DNA of 64,000 nt from Candidatus Accumulibacter sp. 66-26. GTDB lineage: Bacteria; Pseudomonadota; Gammaproteobacteria; Burkholderiales; Rhodocyclaceae. The stretch covers positions 42,900 through 106,899 of the forward strand of contig MKUH01000029.1 of NCBI GenBank assembly GCA_001897745.1, given 5' to 3'. The translations under genes were made by a program, and so were the position numbers. Each line of letters begins with the position of its first letter. Position 1 is the stretch's first letter. The notes below the pieces were generated by a model, which did not search any database, was not told where the DNA came from, and saw nothing but the letters and a program-made list of their open reading frames with translations. Below, piece after piece: positions 1 to 9,420 of this stretch.

Positions 1-1
1 A

Positions 2-3000
2 ATCGACAGCGCCACGCTGACCGGCAACGGCAAGGTCCTTAGCCTGGGCGACTTGCATGCGAATTTTTCCGGAGACTACACCAACACCGGCGACGTCGAA
101 GCAAACGGAAGCCTGCTCGTCGAAACGCTCGGCAAGCTGACCAACAAGGCAAAACTGCAGGGTGGAACGGCTGTCGACATCCATGGCGCAGAAATCGAGA
201 ACACCGCGCAGGGTGAAATCGACGCCGCTTCAACCACCGTCAAGGCCGACGGCTTGCTGACCAACCGCGGCGTGATCGACGGAAGCAACACCTGGATCAA
301 GGCTGCCGCAATCGACAATATCGGCAGCGGCCAGTTCTACGGCGACCGCCTGGCAATCGAAGCATCGACCCTGAACAATCTTGCGGAAGGCGGTAAGGCA
401 GCGTACATCGGCGCCCGCGAACGCCTCGACATCGGCGTCCAGAACCTCTCCAATCAGGAGGGTGCCAGCATTACCAGCGAAGGCCACCTGGCCATCGGCG
501 GCAGCCTGGACGCCGACCGGAAGGCAACGGGGAAAGCCGTCAGCGTAGACAACGCCAGCGCCACGATACAGGCACAGGGCGACGTGTCGATCACGGCGGA
601 AACGGTCAGCAATCGCAACCTGCACTTCGTAACCAAGGAAGAGGTGATCTCTTCCGAGTTCATTCAAGAATACCAAGGCTACGGTTCCATGAACCGCTAC
701 CTTCCCTACCAGATTTCCCTGCCGACCGTGCGCGATAGCTTCTATCGGCTAAGCGCTCCGGATGGTCAGTTCGACAAATTCTACCGCTACGACTACACCC
801 GAACCATCAAGGAAACCCGGGTACAGAGTTCGGCCCCCGGGCAGATTCTGGCGACGCGGAACCTGCGGATTGACGCCGACAGCGTCCTCAACGATTTGAG
901 CCGCATCGTCGCCGGCGGCGCACTCCAGGTAACGACGCCAAATCTCGTCAACACGGAATTCACGGGGCAACGCGTCGTCACTGATGTGGGAACGATGATT
1001 TTCCACCTCGACCACCAACCCAAGGGGAAAGACAACGACTGGACCGAGAGGTTTTACTACGGCTATTCCCCGGCGGCGACCATTACGGGAATCCGCCTGA
1101 CCCCGACCCAGTTCGACGCAAACACCCCGCCCGGCGCCAACGGCACGCAGATTGCTGCCTTGAGCATCAACCGGGTCAGCCAGGGCGCGTCCGGCAGCGG
1201 CAACTCGGTCGTCAGCCTGGACAACCCCGCTTCCCTGGCAGGCAGCCTGAACTCCAGCAGCCTGTTCAGCGCCAATCCGAAGAGCGACAACACTTACATC
1301 ATCGAAAGCAATTCGCGATTCACCAACTACCGAACCTGGCTCAGTTCCGACTACATGCTCCAGCAGCTTGCTGTCGACCCGACGACGATACAAAAGCGCC
1401 TCGGCGATGGCTATTACGAACAACAGCTGATCCGCGAGCAGGTAACGCAATTGACCGGGCGGCGCTTCCTCGACAGCTACGCCAGCGACGAGGCCCAATA
1501 TCGGGGGCTGATCGACCAGGGGGTCACCTTCGCAAAGACCCACCAGCTCGTTCCCGGCGTTGCCCTGACACCGGCACAGATGGCGCAACTGACCAGCGAT
1601 ATCGTCTGGCTGGTGGAAAAAGACGTGACCCTGCCCGACGGCACCCAGACCCGCGCCCTGGTGCCGCAGGTCTACGCCCGCCTCCAGCCCGGCGATCTCG
1701 ACGGCAACGGCGCTCTCCTCGCCGGCAGCAACGTCGATCTCAACATCGGCAGCCGGCTCACGAACAGCGGCACCATCGGCGGGCGCAACGTGGTGTCCCT
1801 GACGGCCGACACCATCGACAACTTGGGCGGACGCATCGCCGGCAACAACGTCGCGCTGACCGCCAGAACCGATCTCAACAATCTGGGCGGCCTGCTCCAG
1901 GGCGGCGACAGCCTGATGCTTTCCGCCGGGCGCGACATCAACGTCGCCTCCACGACCCGCACCAGCCAGACGGGATCGGGCGAACGGACCAACGTGGACC
2001 GCGTGGCCGGCTTGTACGTCAGCAATCCGAACGCCGTCCTGCTCGCCAGCGCCGGGCGCGACGTCAACCTCATGGCTGCCCAGGTCGTCAACGAGGGCAC
2101 GGGGGGCACCACGGCCATTGCCGCCGGCAATAACCTCAACCTGGGTACCGTCACCGAAAGCGCCCGCTACGACGCCCTCTTCAACAGCGGCAACACTCGC
2201 CGGGAAAGCCAGCGGCAGGATGTCGGCACCGTGATCCAGACCAGCGGCGACATCCAGCTTCTGGCCGGGCAGGACATCAATGCCCGCGCCGCCCAGGTCA
2301 CCAGCGACAAAGGCGCCGTCCTGGCCAACGCCGGACGCGACATCGCAATCACCGCCGGCGACGCCGGCTACAGTCTCGACTCGACCAGCTACAGCAAGAG
2401 CACCGGCAGCTGGGGGTCGAAGAAGACGGTGACCACCCGCGACAGCGTCAGAGACACTTCGAGCATCGCCAGCACCTTCAGCGGCGATACCATTCAACTG
2501 CAAAGCGGGCGCGATCTCACGGTGAGCGGCAGCAACGTGGTCTCGACCAAGGGAACGGTGCTGCAGGCAGGCAACAATCTGACCATCGAGGCGGCCCGCG
2601 AGACCCATCAGGAAAGCCATTTCCGCGAAGAGAAAAAATCGGGCTTCCTGACCGGCGGCGGCAGCATCACCATCGGCACGCAGCAAAAGAGCAGCGATGG
2701 CAATAGCCGGGAAAACACCAGCGCAGCCAGCACCATCGGCTCGACGGACGGCAACGTGATCCTGCGGGCCGGCAGCGCCTACAGCCAGGTCGGCAGCCAC
2801 GTGCTTGCGCCGCAGGGCGATATTGCAATTAGCGCCCAAAAAGTGGACATCCTGGCGGCCGAAAATACCCTCTCGGCGCGGCAGGAAGACAAGGTCAAGC
2901 AAAGCGGCGTGACGCTGGGCGTCAGCAGCCCGATCCTGGCAGCGCTGGAGACGGCGCAGCAGATGAAAAAAGCAGGCAGCCAGACAAGCGACGACCGGAT

Positions 3001-5935
3001 GAAAGCACTGGCCGGCGCCAGCACGGCGCTGGCCGGAAAAAACGCGGTCGATGCCGTCGCCAAGGATCCGTCGGCGGGCGGCGGGGTCGGCATCTCGATC
3101 ATGCTCGGCAGCAGCCGGAACGAGACGGTGACCACCCGTGAAGTGAGCACCGCCGAGAGTTCAACCGTAGTGGCCGGCGGCGACATCCGTATCGAAGCCA
3201 AGGGCGGCGGCAAGCAAAGCGATGTCACCATCGGCGGCAGCCAGGTCAAGGCCGGTGGCGATCTGAGCGTGGCGGCGGACAACGACATCAACCTGCTGGC
3301 GGCGCAGAACACGGACGAAATGCACCGCAAGAGCAGCGGCCAGAGCGGCGGGGTCGGCGTCTCGATCACCTACGGCTCGAACGGCTTCGCTTTCGGCGTT
3401 ACCGTGAGCGCCAGCGGCAGCCGGGGCAAGGGCGAAGGCACGGACGTCGCCTGGACCGAAACCCAGCTGCAGGCCGGGCAAAAGCTCGCGCTCAACTCCG
3501 GCGCCGACACCAACCTCAAGGGGGCCACCGCCGAAGGCAAGCAGGTCTCCGCCCAGGTGGGCGGCGATCTGAACATTGAAAGCCTGCAGGACAGCAGTTC
3601 CTTCCACAGCAAGGACCAATCGATCGGCGGCAGCGTCACGATCGGCTACGGTTTCTCCGCGTCATTGAACGCTTCGCAGCAAAAGATCGACGGCGATTTC
3701 CGCAGCGTGCAGGAACAAAGCGGCCTGAAAGCAGGAGACGATGGCTTCCAGGTCACGGTCAAGGGCAACACCGATCTTAAGGGCGCGGTCATCAGCAGCA
3801 CCGACAAAGCGGTCGAAGACGGCAAGAACAGCCTAAGCACCGGCACCCTCACCACCAGCGAACTGGAAAACAAGGCCGAGTACAAGGCCAGCAGCGTCAG
3901 TCTCGGCGGCGGCTACACCTCCTCGGACTACAGTATGGCCAAGGGCGACGGCAGCCGGGCCACCCCGGCGCCGAGCAGCGGCGTCGGTACCGACGCCAAG
4001 GGCGAGGCGCAGACGGGCAGCGCCCAGACCCCCGGCAGCGCCCTGCCGAGCACCGGCGGCGCCTCGGCCACCACCCCGATCGCCCTCTCGGCCAAGGGCA
4101 GCGACAGCAGCACCACGAGCAGCGGCATCAGCGGCGGTACGATCACCATCACCGACGACGCCGGGCAACAAGCCAAGACCGGCAAGAGCGGCGAGGAGAC
4201 CATCGCCAGCCTCAACCGGGACGTCGCCACCGGGCAGGACTCCGCCAACGCCCTCAAGCCCATCCTCAACGAGCAGGAAATCCAGGCCGGATTCCAGATC
4301 ACGCAAGCCTTTGCCCAGCAAGTAGGGACTTTCCTCACCAATCGGGCGAAGGATGCCGATGAAAAAATCGCGCAAGCCAAAGAAGCCGATAGATTGGCAG
4401 CCGATCCGACGAGCAATCTTACCGACGAACAACGCCAATGGCTCAGAGATCAAGCAGGCAATCTACGTAGCGAGGCCAATGCCATCAACGAAAACTGGGG
4501 AGCCGGCGGAAGTTATCGGCAGATAGCAACAGCTCTCGTAGCGGCAGCGAGCGGGAATGTCACAGGCAGCAACGCCCAATTCGCACAGAACATGCTGGTT
4601 AACTACGTTCAACAACAAGGCGCTACGTATATTGGGAAGCTGGTTGCCGATGGCACGCTTACAGAAGGCAGCCCTCTACACGCAGCGATGCATGCCATCG
4701 TGGCATGCGCAGGTGCTGCAGCGAGTAGCCAGGCGTGCTCATCCGGCGCCCTGGGGGGAGCGACAAGCAGCTTGTTGACTGGCTTGTTTAGTGAAACCAG
4801 TCCGGACGAAACGGCAACTCAGCGTGAGGCTAAGCGAAATCTGATAACAAGCTTGGTGACGGGTATTGCAACCGTAGCCGGAAATGATGCCACTGCCGCA
4901 GGCAACGCGAGCATTGCAGCTGTCGATAACAACTGGCTTGCAACACAGCAAAAAGTTCAGATGAATAAGGAATTGGCGAAGGCTGATTCTCTTTTAGAAA
5001 AAGTCAAGGTACTTGGCAAGTGGGCTTACGTTTCGGGGAAACAGGATGTTCTAACAACAGCAGGTATTGGTAAAGGCCTCGCAGAATCAGGTTGGAGCGA
5101 CATTCAGGGCTTGAAGGAATTTTTACAAGACCCTATTGCCGGCCTGAATGGATTGAAGGAGTTGGTGAATAGCCAAGCTGCTCGATCAGCATTGGGTGAC
5201 AGCATTTCCAGGGAGTTGGATAACAAAATCACCAGAATGGAACACGCCTTGGAACAGGGAGGCGACGCCAATGCGGAGCAGCTAGGAAGAGATTTAGGTG
5301 CTTTGATCTGGCAGGTGGGGAGTGTTGCAACTGGCGTGGGGGCTGCTGCGAAGGGTGGAGCAGCACTAGCAAAAATAGGTGTTAATGTCAGCAAGAATGT
5401 TTTGGAGGGAATGGCTGTCTCAAAAGCTTACAAGTTAGCAGATGCGGAGGCTATTGCCAGTGCAAAGCAGTATAGCAACTTCTATCGTGACGGGGCTCCA
5501 ACTAACTTTCCGATAGAACTCAAAACATCTAGTGGCATTGTTATAAAATCAAACCCTGATAAAGTTACAACCATCCTCGGAACATATAGCAGCGACACTG
5601 GGAGAATTATCAACTCCGAACTTGGCATACCAAAATCAATGGCAATCGACGGGGCGCAATCCACTGGGTTTAATTTGCTAAACACACCCGATGGTTTGTA
5701 TGCCACCCTTGGCCCTGAAAAATTCTGGACTCAAGTTAATAAACCATGGTTAGATTCAGCGATTGCCAGAGGTGATGATATCGTGCTTGCAACGAAACCC
5801 GAGCTAAGCACCCTGAAAAGCGCTAATAGTTACGACGGACTTTCTGGATTCGGTAGAGAGTTTGAATATCTTAGAAAAAACGGTTTTGTTTATGAAGAAA
5901 AAACCGGAAAAATGTGCTTAGGAGGATGCAAATGA
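2..5935 (+). CDS. cdiA: CdiA-like filamentous hemagglutinin with C-terminal toxin (5' end outside window)
   Basis: Two-partner-secretion adhesin/contact-dependent inhibition effector. The frame is open to the window edge, so the signal peptide, TPS domain and true start lie upstream. The visible 1977 codons hold long beta-helix hemagglutinin repeats (phrases of the type AGRDINV and NLGGRIAGNN, roughly nt 540-3900), a Ser/Thr/Gly-rich linker (about nt 3940-4200), and an Ala-rich pretoxin region ending in VDNN at nt 4922-4933. This VDNN looks like a variant of the VENN motif that precedes CdiA toxins. About 330 residues follow; the last 130 (with NKPWLDSAIARGDD, GFGREFEYL and a terminal CLGGC) form the presumed toxin, whose activity I do not recognise. 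Base composition becomes AT-richer from about nt 4300, as expected for exchangeable toxin cassettes. An immunity-type gene overlaps the stop codon. Confidence 0.88.
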   Translation: MDSATLTGNGKVLSLGDLHANFSGDYTNTGDVEANGSLLVETLGKLTNKAKLQGGTAVDIHGAEIENTAQGEIDAASTTVKADGLLTNRGVIDGSNTWIKAAAIDNIGSGQFYGDRLAIEASTLNNLAEGGKAAYIGARERLDIGVQNLSNQEGASITSEGHLAIGGSLDADRKATGKAVSVDNASATIQAQGDVSITAETVSNRNLHFVTKEEVISSEFIQEYQGYGSMNRYLPYQISLPTVRDSFYRLSAPDGQFDKFYRYDYTRTIKETRVQSSAPGQILATRNLRIDADSVLNDLSRIVAGGALQVTTPNLVNTEFTGQRVVTDVGTMIFHLDHQPKGKDNDWTERFYYGYSPAATITGIRLTPTQFDANTPPGANGTQIAALSINRVSQGASGSGNSVVSLDNPASLAGSLNSSSLFSANPKSDNTYIIESNSRFTNYRTWLSSDYMLQQLAVDPTTIQKRLGDGYYEQQLIREQVTQLTGRRFLDSYASDEAQYRGLIDQGVTFAKTHQLVPGVALTPAQMAQLTSDIVWLVEKDVTLPDGTQTRALVPQVYARLQPGDLDGNGALLAGSNVDLNIGSRLTNSGTIGGRNVVSLTADTIDNLGGRIAGNNVALTARTDLNNLGGLLQGGDSLMLSAGRDINVASTTRTSQTGSGERTNVDRVAGLYVSNPNAVLLASAGRDVNLMAAQVVNEGTGGTTAIAAGNNLNLGTVTESARYDALFNSGNTRRESQRQDVGTVIQTSGDIQLLAGQDINARAAQVTSDKGAVLANAGRDIAITAGDAGYSLDSTSYSKSTGSWGSKKTVTTRDSVRDTSSIASTFSGDTIQLQSGRDLTVSGSNVVSTKGTVLQAGNNLTIEAARETHQESHFREEKKSGFLTGGGSITIGTQQKSSDGNSRENTSAASTIGSTDGNVILRAGSAYSQVGSHVLAPQGDIAISAQKVDILAAENTLSARQEDKVKQSGVTLGVSSPILAALETAQQMKKAGSQTSDDRMKALAGASTALAGKNAVDAVAKDPSAGGGVGISIMLGSSRNETVTTREVSTAESSTVVAGGDIRIEAKGGGKQSDVTIGGSQVKAGGDLSVAADNDINLLAAQNTDEMHRKSSGQSGGVGVSITYGSNGFAFGVTVSASGSRGKGEGTDVAWTETQLQAGQKLALNSGADTNLKGATAEGKQVSAQVGGDLNIESLQDSSSFHSKDQSIGGSVTIGYGFSASLNASQQKIDGDFRSVQEQSGLKAGDDGFQVTVKGNTDLKGAVISSTDKAVEDGKNSLSTGTLTTSELENKAEYKASSVSLGGGYTSSDYSMAKGDGSRATPAPSSGVGTDAKGEAQTGSAQTPGSALPSTGGASATTPIALSAKGSDSSTTSSGISGGTITITDDAGQQAKTGKSGEETIASLNRDVATGQDSANALKPILNEQEIQAGFQITQAFAQQVGTFLTNRAKDADEKIAQAKEADRLAADPTSNLTDEQRQWLRDQAGNLRSEANAINENWGAGGSYRQIATALVAAASGNVTGSNAQFAQNMLVNYVQQQGATYIGKLVADGTLTEGSPLHAAMHAIVACAGAAASSQACSSGALGGATSSLLTGLFSETSPDETATQREAKRNLITSLVTGIATVAGNDATAAGNASIAAVDNNWLATQQKVQMNKELAKADSLLEKVKVLGKWAYVSGKQDVLTTAGIGKGLAESGWSDIQGLKEFLQDPIAGLNGLKELVNSQAARSALGDSISRELDNKITRMEHALEQGGDANAEQLGRDLGALIWQVGSVATGVGAAAKGGAALAKIGVNVSKNVLEGMAVSKAYKLADAEAIASAKQYSNFYRDGAPTNFPIELKTSSGIVIKSNPDKVTTILGTYSSDTGRIINSELGIPKSMAIDGAQSTGFNLLNTPDGLYATLGPEKFWTQVNKPWLDSAIARGDDIVLATKPELSTLKSANSYDGLSGFGREFEYLRKNGFVYEEKTGKMCLGGCK

Positions 5936-6408
5936 ACAACCTTGCCTGTGGCACAAAAGGAGAAACAGCCATAAACAAATTAAAGCTAAGCGGACTAGCA
6001 AAAAAAGTCGATTATGAAGATTACTCAATAAAAATATACTTTGATAACTTTTCGATTGAAATCGGCCAACCAGAAAACAACTCACGACTATTAGCAGCAT
6101 GGTTTCATACCGCAGGCTGCTCATTTTTATTTGAAAATGTATGGTACGCAATCAAAGGGGAAAACTTCAATTCTTTACAAGAAAAACACGGACTGAACGA
6201 GCAAGAGGCAAACGACAATTTCATTCAAACCGTTATTAATTTTATTCTTGAAGAAAAAGAGACCATAATGAGCTGGCCACCGATTTGGTTTATTGCCGCA
6301 AGCGAACATCTAGCAAATTCAGCAGCAGAGAATTTTCCAGACATCGCACAAGCAGAGCTAAATCGCAATAGAAAAATTTGGGACACCATAAAAAAACCGA
6401 CCAGCTAG
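5932..6408 (+). CDS. Putative CdiI-type immunity protein
   Basis: 158-residue protein of unrecognised family, assigned by position. Its ATG overlaps the cdiA stop as ATGA, and AGGAGG at 5920-5925 sits 6 nt before this ATG, which decides the start over the in-frame ATG at 5926. It is predicted soluble and rather acidic, with no signal peptide or membrane segment and a Trp-rich second half (ENVWYAI, MSWPPIWFI). In CDI systems the gene directly after cdiA binds and neutralises the cognate C-terminal toxin in the cytoplasm. The gene is strikingly AT-rich beside its GC-rich neighbours, as is the toxin-coding end of cdiA, which suggests that the pair was acquired together. A function unrelated to immunity cannot be excluded from sequence. 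Confidence 0.72.
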   Translation: MNNLACGTKGETAINKLKLSGLAKKVDYEDYSIKIYFDNFSIEIGQPENNSRLLAAWFHTAGCSFLFENVWYAIKGENFNSLQEKHGLNEQEANDNFIQTVINFILEEKETIMSWPPIWFIAASEHLANSAAENFPDIAQAELNRNRKIWDTIKKPTS

Positions 6409-6453
6409 GCGAATAGATAGTTGCTCAAGGTTATGGCAAAAATCTCGGCAACG

Positions 6454-6731
6454 CCCACCAGCTCGTTCCCGGCATTGCCCTGACGCCGGCGCAGATGGCG
6501 CAACTGACCAGCGACATCGTCTGGCTGGTGGAAAAGGACGTACCCCTGCCCGACGGTACCCAGACCCGCGCTCTGGTGCCGCAGGTCTATGCCCACCTCC
6601 AGCCCGGCGGTCTCGACGGCAACGGCGCCCTCCTCGCCGGCAGCAACGTCGCGCCGACCGCCAAACCCGACCTCAACAACCAGAGCGACCCGCTTCAAGG
6701 GCGATAGCCTGATGCTTTCCGCCGGGCGCGA
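6454..6731 (+). pseudogene. Decayed duplicate fragment of the hemagglutinin gene
   Basis: This stretch repeats an internal part of the upstream adhesin. Bases 6454-6650 align without gaps to 1539-1735, then the match jumps to the sequence after 1852 and runs to 6731. The 117-bp segment missing here is flanked in the intact gene by two near-identical copies of a GGCA(G/A)CAACGTC motif, so it was probably lost by recombination between them. A 2-bp loss near 6700 shifts the frame and creates a TAG at 6705-6707. No start signal is present. It fills most of the gap between the immunity gene and the convergent YgjP-like gene; the first 45 bp (6409-6453) show nothing recognisable. Confidence 0.85.
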
Positions 6732-6743
6732 AGTCGAACGGCA

Positions 6744-7244
6744 TCAGGCCCCGCCCTCCAGATCGAGCTGCGTGAGATAGAGGCGCGTGTCGAATTCGAG
6801 CTGGAAGTAGTCCGGCTCCATGTGCGTGCAGAGCTGGTAGAAGGCGCGGTCGTGTTCGCGCTCCTTGAGGTGCGCGAGTTCGTGCACGACGATCATGCGC
6901 AGGAACTCGGGCGGCGCGTCGCGGAACAGGGTGGCGACGCGGATCTCGCGCTTGGACTTGAGACGCCCGCCCTGAACGCGCGGCACGGTGCTGTGCGTGC
7001 CGAGGGCCTTGGCGACGAGGTGCAGGCTGTTGTCGAAAAGCACCTTGGACAGCGGCTCGGCGTTACGCAGATAGCGGTTCTTCAGTTCCTGCGCGTAGTC
7101 GTAGAGCGCGCGGTCGGTGCGCACTTCGTGGCGCTCCGGGTACTTGCGGCGCAGCGCCTCGCCGAGCTCGCCGCGCGCGATGCCCTGGCGCACGCGGGCG
7201 AGCACCTCCTCCGGGTAGCCGGCCAGGTACTTCAGGCGCGTCAT
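6744..7244 (-). CDS. YgjP-like M48-type metallopeptidase domain protein
   Basis: 166-residue cytosolic protein of the YgjP/DUF45 family. The zinc-protease motif HELAH lies in VVHELAHLKEREHDRAFY, followed by a downstream Asp/Glu region as in relatives. Substrate and role are unknown for the family; some members are encoded with restriction systems, but nothing like that is adjacent here. The start chosen (ATG at 7244, MTRLKYLAGY) overlaps the stop of the upstream esterase gene as ATGA, so the two are probably translated as a pair. Longer in-frame upstream codons only add an Arg-rich stretch inside the esterase gene. Confidence 0.82.
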   Translation of the reverse strand: MTRLKYLAGYPEEVLARVRQGIARGELGEALRRKYPERHEVRTDRALYDYAQELKNRYLRNAEPLSKVLFDNSLHLVAKALGTHSTVPRVQGGRLKSKREIRVATLFRDAPPEFLRMIVVHELAHLKEREHDRAFYQLCTHMEPDYFQLEFDTRLYLTQLDLEGGA

Positions 7245-7969
7245 GCCCGGGCGGCGGCGCCGAACACGCCGCGCAGCCAACCGGCGATGTCGAGCACTTC
7301 TTCCAGACAGACGCCGTGCTCGACGGCGTAGGCGCGCCAGTCCACGGCGTAGCCGGCGGCGCGCAGCAGCTCGCCGGAGCGCTGTCCGAAGGCGTAGGGG
7401 ATCACTCCGTCGTCGCGCCCGTGCGCCATGAAGATCGGCACGTCGCGGTTGGCGGCGCCGGCCTCGGCGGCCAGCGTCTCGGCCAGCGGCAGGTAGGTCG
7501 ACAGCGCGAGGATGCCGGCCAGCCGGTGCGCGTGGCGCAGGCCGGTGTGCAGCGCGACGGCGCCGCCCTGCGAGAAGCCGGCGAGCACGATGCGCTCGTC
7601 GGCGACGCCGCGCGCGTTCTCGCGCGCGATCAATGCCTCGATCTGGCGCGCCGACTGGCGGACGCCGGCCGGGTCCTCGCGGCGCTGCGAGAAGTCCTGC
7701 GCGACGATGTCGTACCAGGCGCGCATCTCATAGCCGCCGTTGATCGTCACCGGGCGCACCGGCGCGTGCGGAAAGACGAAGCGGATCGGCGGCAGGCCGG
7801 CTGCGTCGGCGCCCGGGTCGGCGAACATCGCCTCGACGATCGGCACGAAATCGTTGCCGTCGGCGCCGAGGCCGTGCAGCCAGATGACCGCGTGGCGCGG
7901 CTGCGCGCTGCTCTCGAGTTCGACGGTGGGCAGCGGCGGGATGTCGTCGGCGGCGGTGCGGGGGTCCAT
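7241..7969 (-). CDS. Carboxylesterase/phospholipase, alpha/beta hydrolase
   Basis: 242-residue serine hydrolase of the phospholipase/carboxylesterase (YpfH, EstB) family, predicted cytosolic. Visible catalytic elements are the nucleophile elbow GFSQGG, the acid in HGRDDGVIP and the base in AVEHGV; the oxyanion region WLHGLGADGNDF is near the N-terminus. Members hydrolyse short-chain acyl esters and some act on lysophospholipids or acylated proteins; the true substrate is not evident. The start at 7969 (MDPRTAADD) is preferred to an upstream Arg-rich extension. The gene overlaps the following YgjP-like gene by 4 nt. Confidence 0.85.
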   Translation of the reverse strand: MDPRTAADDIPPLPTVELESSAQPRHAVIWLHGLGADGNDFVPIVEAMFADPGADAAGLPPIRFVFPHAPVRPVTINGGYEMRAWYDIVAQDFSQRREDPAGVRQSARQIEALIARENARGVADERIVLAGFSQGGAVALHTGLRHAHRLAGILALSTYLPLAETLAAEAGAANRDVPIFMAHGRDDGVIPYAFGQRSGELLRAAGYAVDWRAYAVEHGVCLEEVLDIAGWLRGVFGAAARA

Positions 7970-8195
7970 GGCGGGTGTCCTGGGTGGAGTGCGGCGGCGC
8001 ACGGTCGGGCGCGGAGGGTTGCGCCGCCATTGTAGCGAAGGCCGGCGAACGCGTCGGCCCGCAACGCCCGCGCAAACGGCGGCGCCCCCGGCCCTTACCG
8101 TGCACGCGGTATTTCAGCGGCGGACCGCGCCCCGCGAAAATGCTTTTGCGGCGCCGGCGGCGGATCGTTCCGGCGCCCCTTTGCGAGGGCAGGCC

Positions 8196-9296
8196 ATGCG
8201 TTCCTCATCGGGAGAACACTTCATCGCGCTCGACCACGTGCGGGCGCTGGCCGCCTGCATGGTCTTCGTCTGGCATTTCCTGCACGCGGCGAACGGCTAC
8301 CCGGTGCCGTTCAACACCGCCCCCGCGTTCTTCCCGCTGGCGCTGTTCGACGAAGGGCACACCGGCGTCGCGCTGTTCATGACGCTGAGCGGCTATCTGT
8401 TCGCCAAGCTGCTCGACGGGCGGCGCATCGCCTACCTGCCCTTTCTCTGGAACCGGGCGTTGCGCCTGCTGCCGCTGCTCGTCCTCGTCCTTCTCGGCGT
8501 CGGCCTGGCCAAGGCGCTCGCCGGCGCGTGGCTGGCCGGCTACGCCTACACGCTCGTCCGCGGGCTCGTGTTCCCGACGCTGCCGAACGGCGGTTGGTCG
8601 ATCACGGTCGAGTTCCACTACTACCTGGTCCTGCCGGTCTTCCTCTGGCTGCTGCGGCATTCGCGCTGGCTGCCGCTGTGCGTCGTCCTCGCGGCGCTCG
8701 TCCTGCGCCTTGCGCTCTACCGGCAGACGGGGGAAATCCAGACGCTCGCCTACTGGACGATCGTCGGGCGCGTCGACCAGTTCGCGCTCGGCATGCTCGC
8801 CTTCCAGTTCCGCGGCGATCTGGCCCGGCGCCATCTTCCGGTGCTCGCCGGCCTCGCCGCCTTCGCCCTCTTCTACTGGCTGTTCGACGCCGGCGGCGGC
8901 TTTTACCACCGCCCCGCCTACCCGTCGCCGAGCGCGCTCTGGATCGTCCTGCCGACCATCGAGGGGCTGGCCTACGCGGCGGGCATCGCGTGGTACGACG
9001 CCTCCTTCGCGCATGCGCACGGCGGCGTCTCGCGCTTCGTCGGGCGCATCGGCACCTATTCCTACTCGATCTACCTCCTGCATTTCTTCGTCGTCTTCCG
9101 CGCCGCCGCCTTCGTCCACGAGCACGTCATGGACATCTCGACCTTCGCGCGGGCGCTGCCCTGGGCGCTCGCCTGCTTCCTGCTGATGGTGCCGCTGGGC
9201 CACCTGAGCTTCCGCTTCGTCGAGGCGCCCTTCCTCAAGCTCAGAAAGCGCTACTACGCGACGCCCGCCACCGTGGCCGTCCGCGTGCCGGCCTGA
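8196..9296 (+). CDS. Acyltransferase 3 family membrane protein
   Basis: 366-residue integral membrane protein of the OafA/acyltransferase-3 family. The N-terminus carries the family pattern with Arg and His (HVRALAACMVFVWHF) leading into about ten hydrophobic segments. Such enzymes O-acylate surface polysaccharides, lipooligosaccharide or peptidoglycan using a cytoplasmic acyl donor. No polysaccharide genes are adjacent, so the acceptor is unknown. The ATG at 8196 is chosen because family similarity starts immediately afterwards; upstream in-frame sequence is low-complexity and overlaps the divergent promoter region shared with the esterase gene. Confidence 0.85.
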   Translation: MRSSSGEHFIALDHVRALAACMVFVWHFLHAANGYPVPFNTAPAFFPLALFDEGHTGVALFMTLSGYLFAKLLDGRRIAYLPFLWNRALRLLPLLVLVLLGVGLAKALAGAWLAGYAYTLVRGLVFPTLPNGGWSITVEFHYYLVLPVFLWLLRHSRWLPLCVVLAALVLRLALYRQTGEIQTLAYWTIVGRVDQFALGMLAFQFRGDLARRHLPVLAGLAAFALFYWLFDAGGGFYHRPAYPSPSALWIVLPTIEGLAYAAGIAWYDASFAHAHGGVSRFVGRIGTYSYSIYLLHFFVVFRAAAFVHEHVMDISTFARALPWALACFLLMVPLGHLSFRFVEAPFLKLRKRYYATPATVAVRVPA

Positions 9297-9420
9297 ACGG
9301 CGGCGGCCGCAAGCTGCCCCCCCGCCGCCGGAACTCGCCCCGCCGCCGCCGGTCCATACTGGGTCCGCCCACGCACGCCGCGCGCCCGCCGGCCGTCGCG
9401 GACGCCGCCCAGGAGGCACG

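Noticed and set aside
749..2902. 717-codon open frame on the minus strand inside the hemagglutinin gene
   Set aside because: It is antisense to clear hemagglutinin repeats; its protein is a low-complexity Ala/Val/Gly/Asp run created by high GC and regular codon use, with no ribosome site or family match.
6495..6707. Short plus-strand ORF after the immunity gene
   Set aside because: It is part of the duplicated hemagglutinin fragment, has no start signal and ends by frameshift; recorded as a pseudogene instead.
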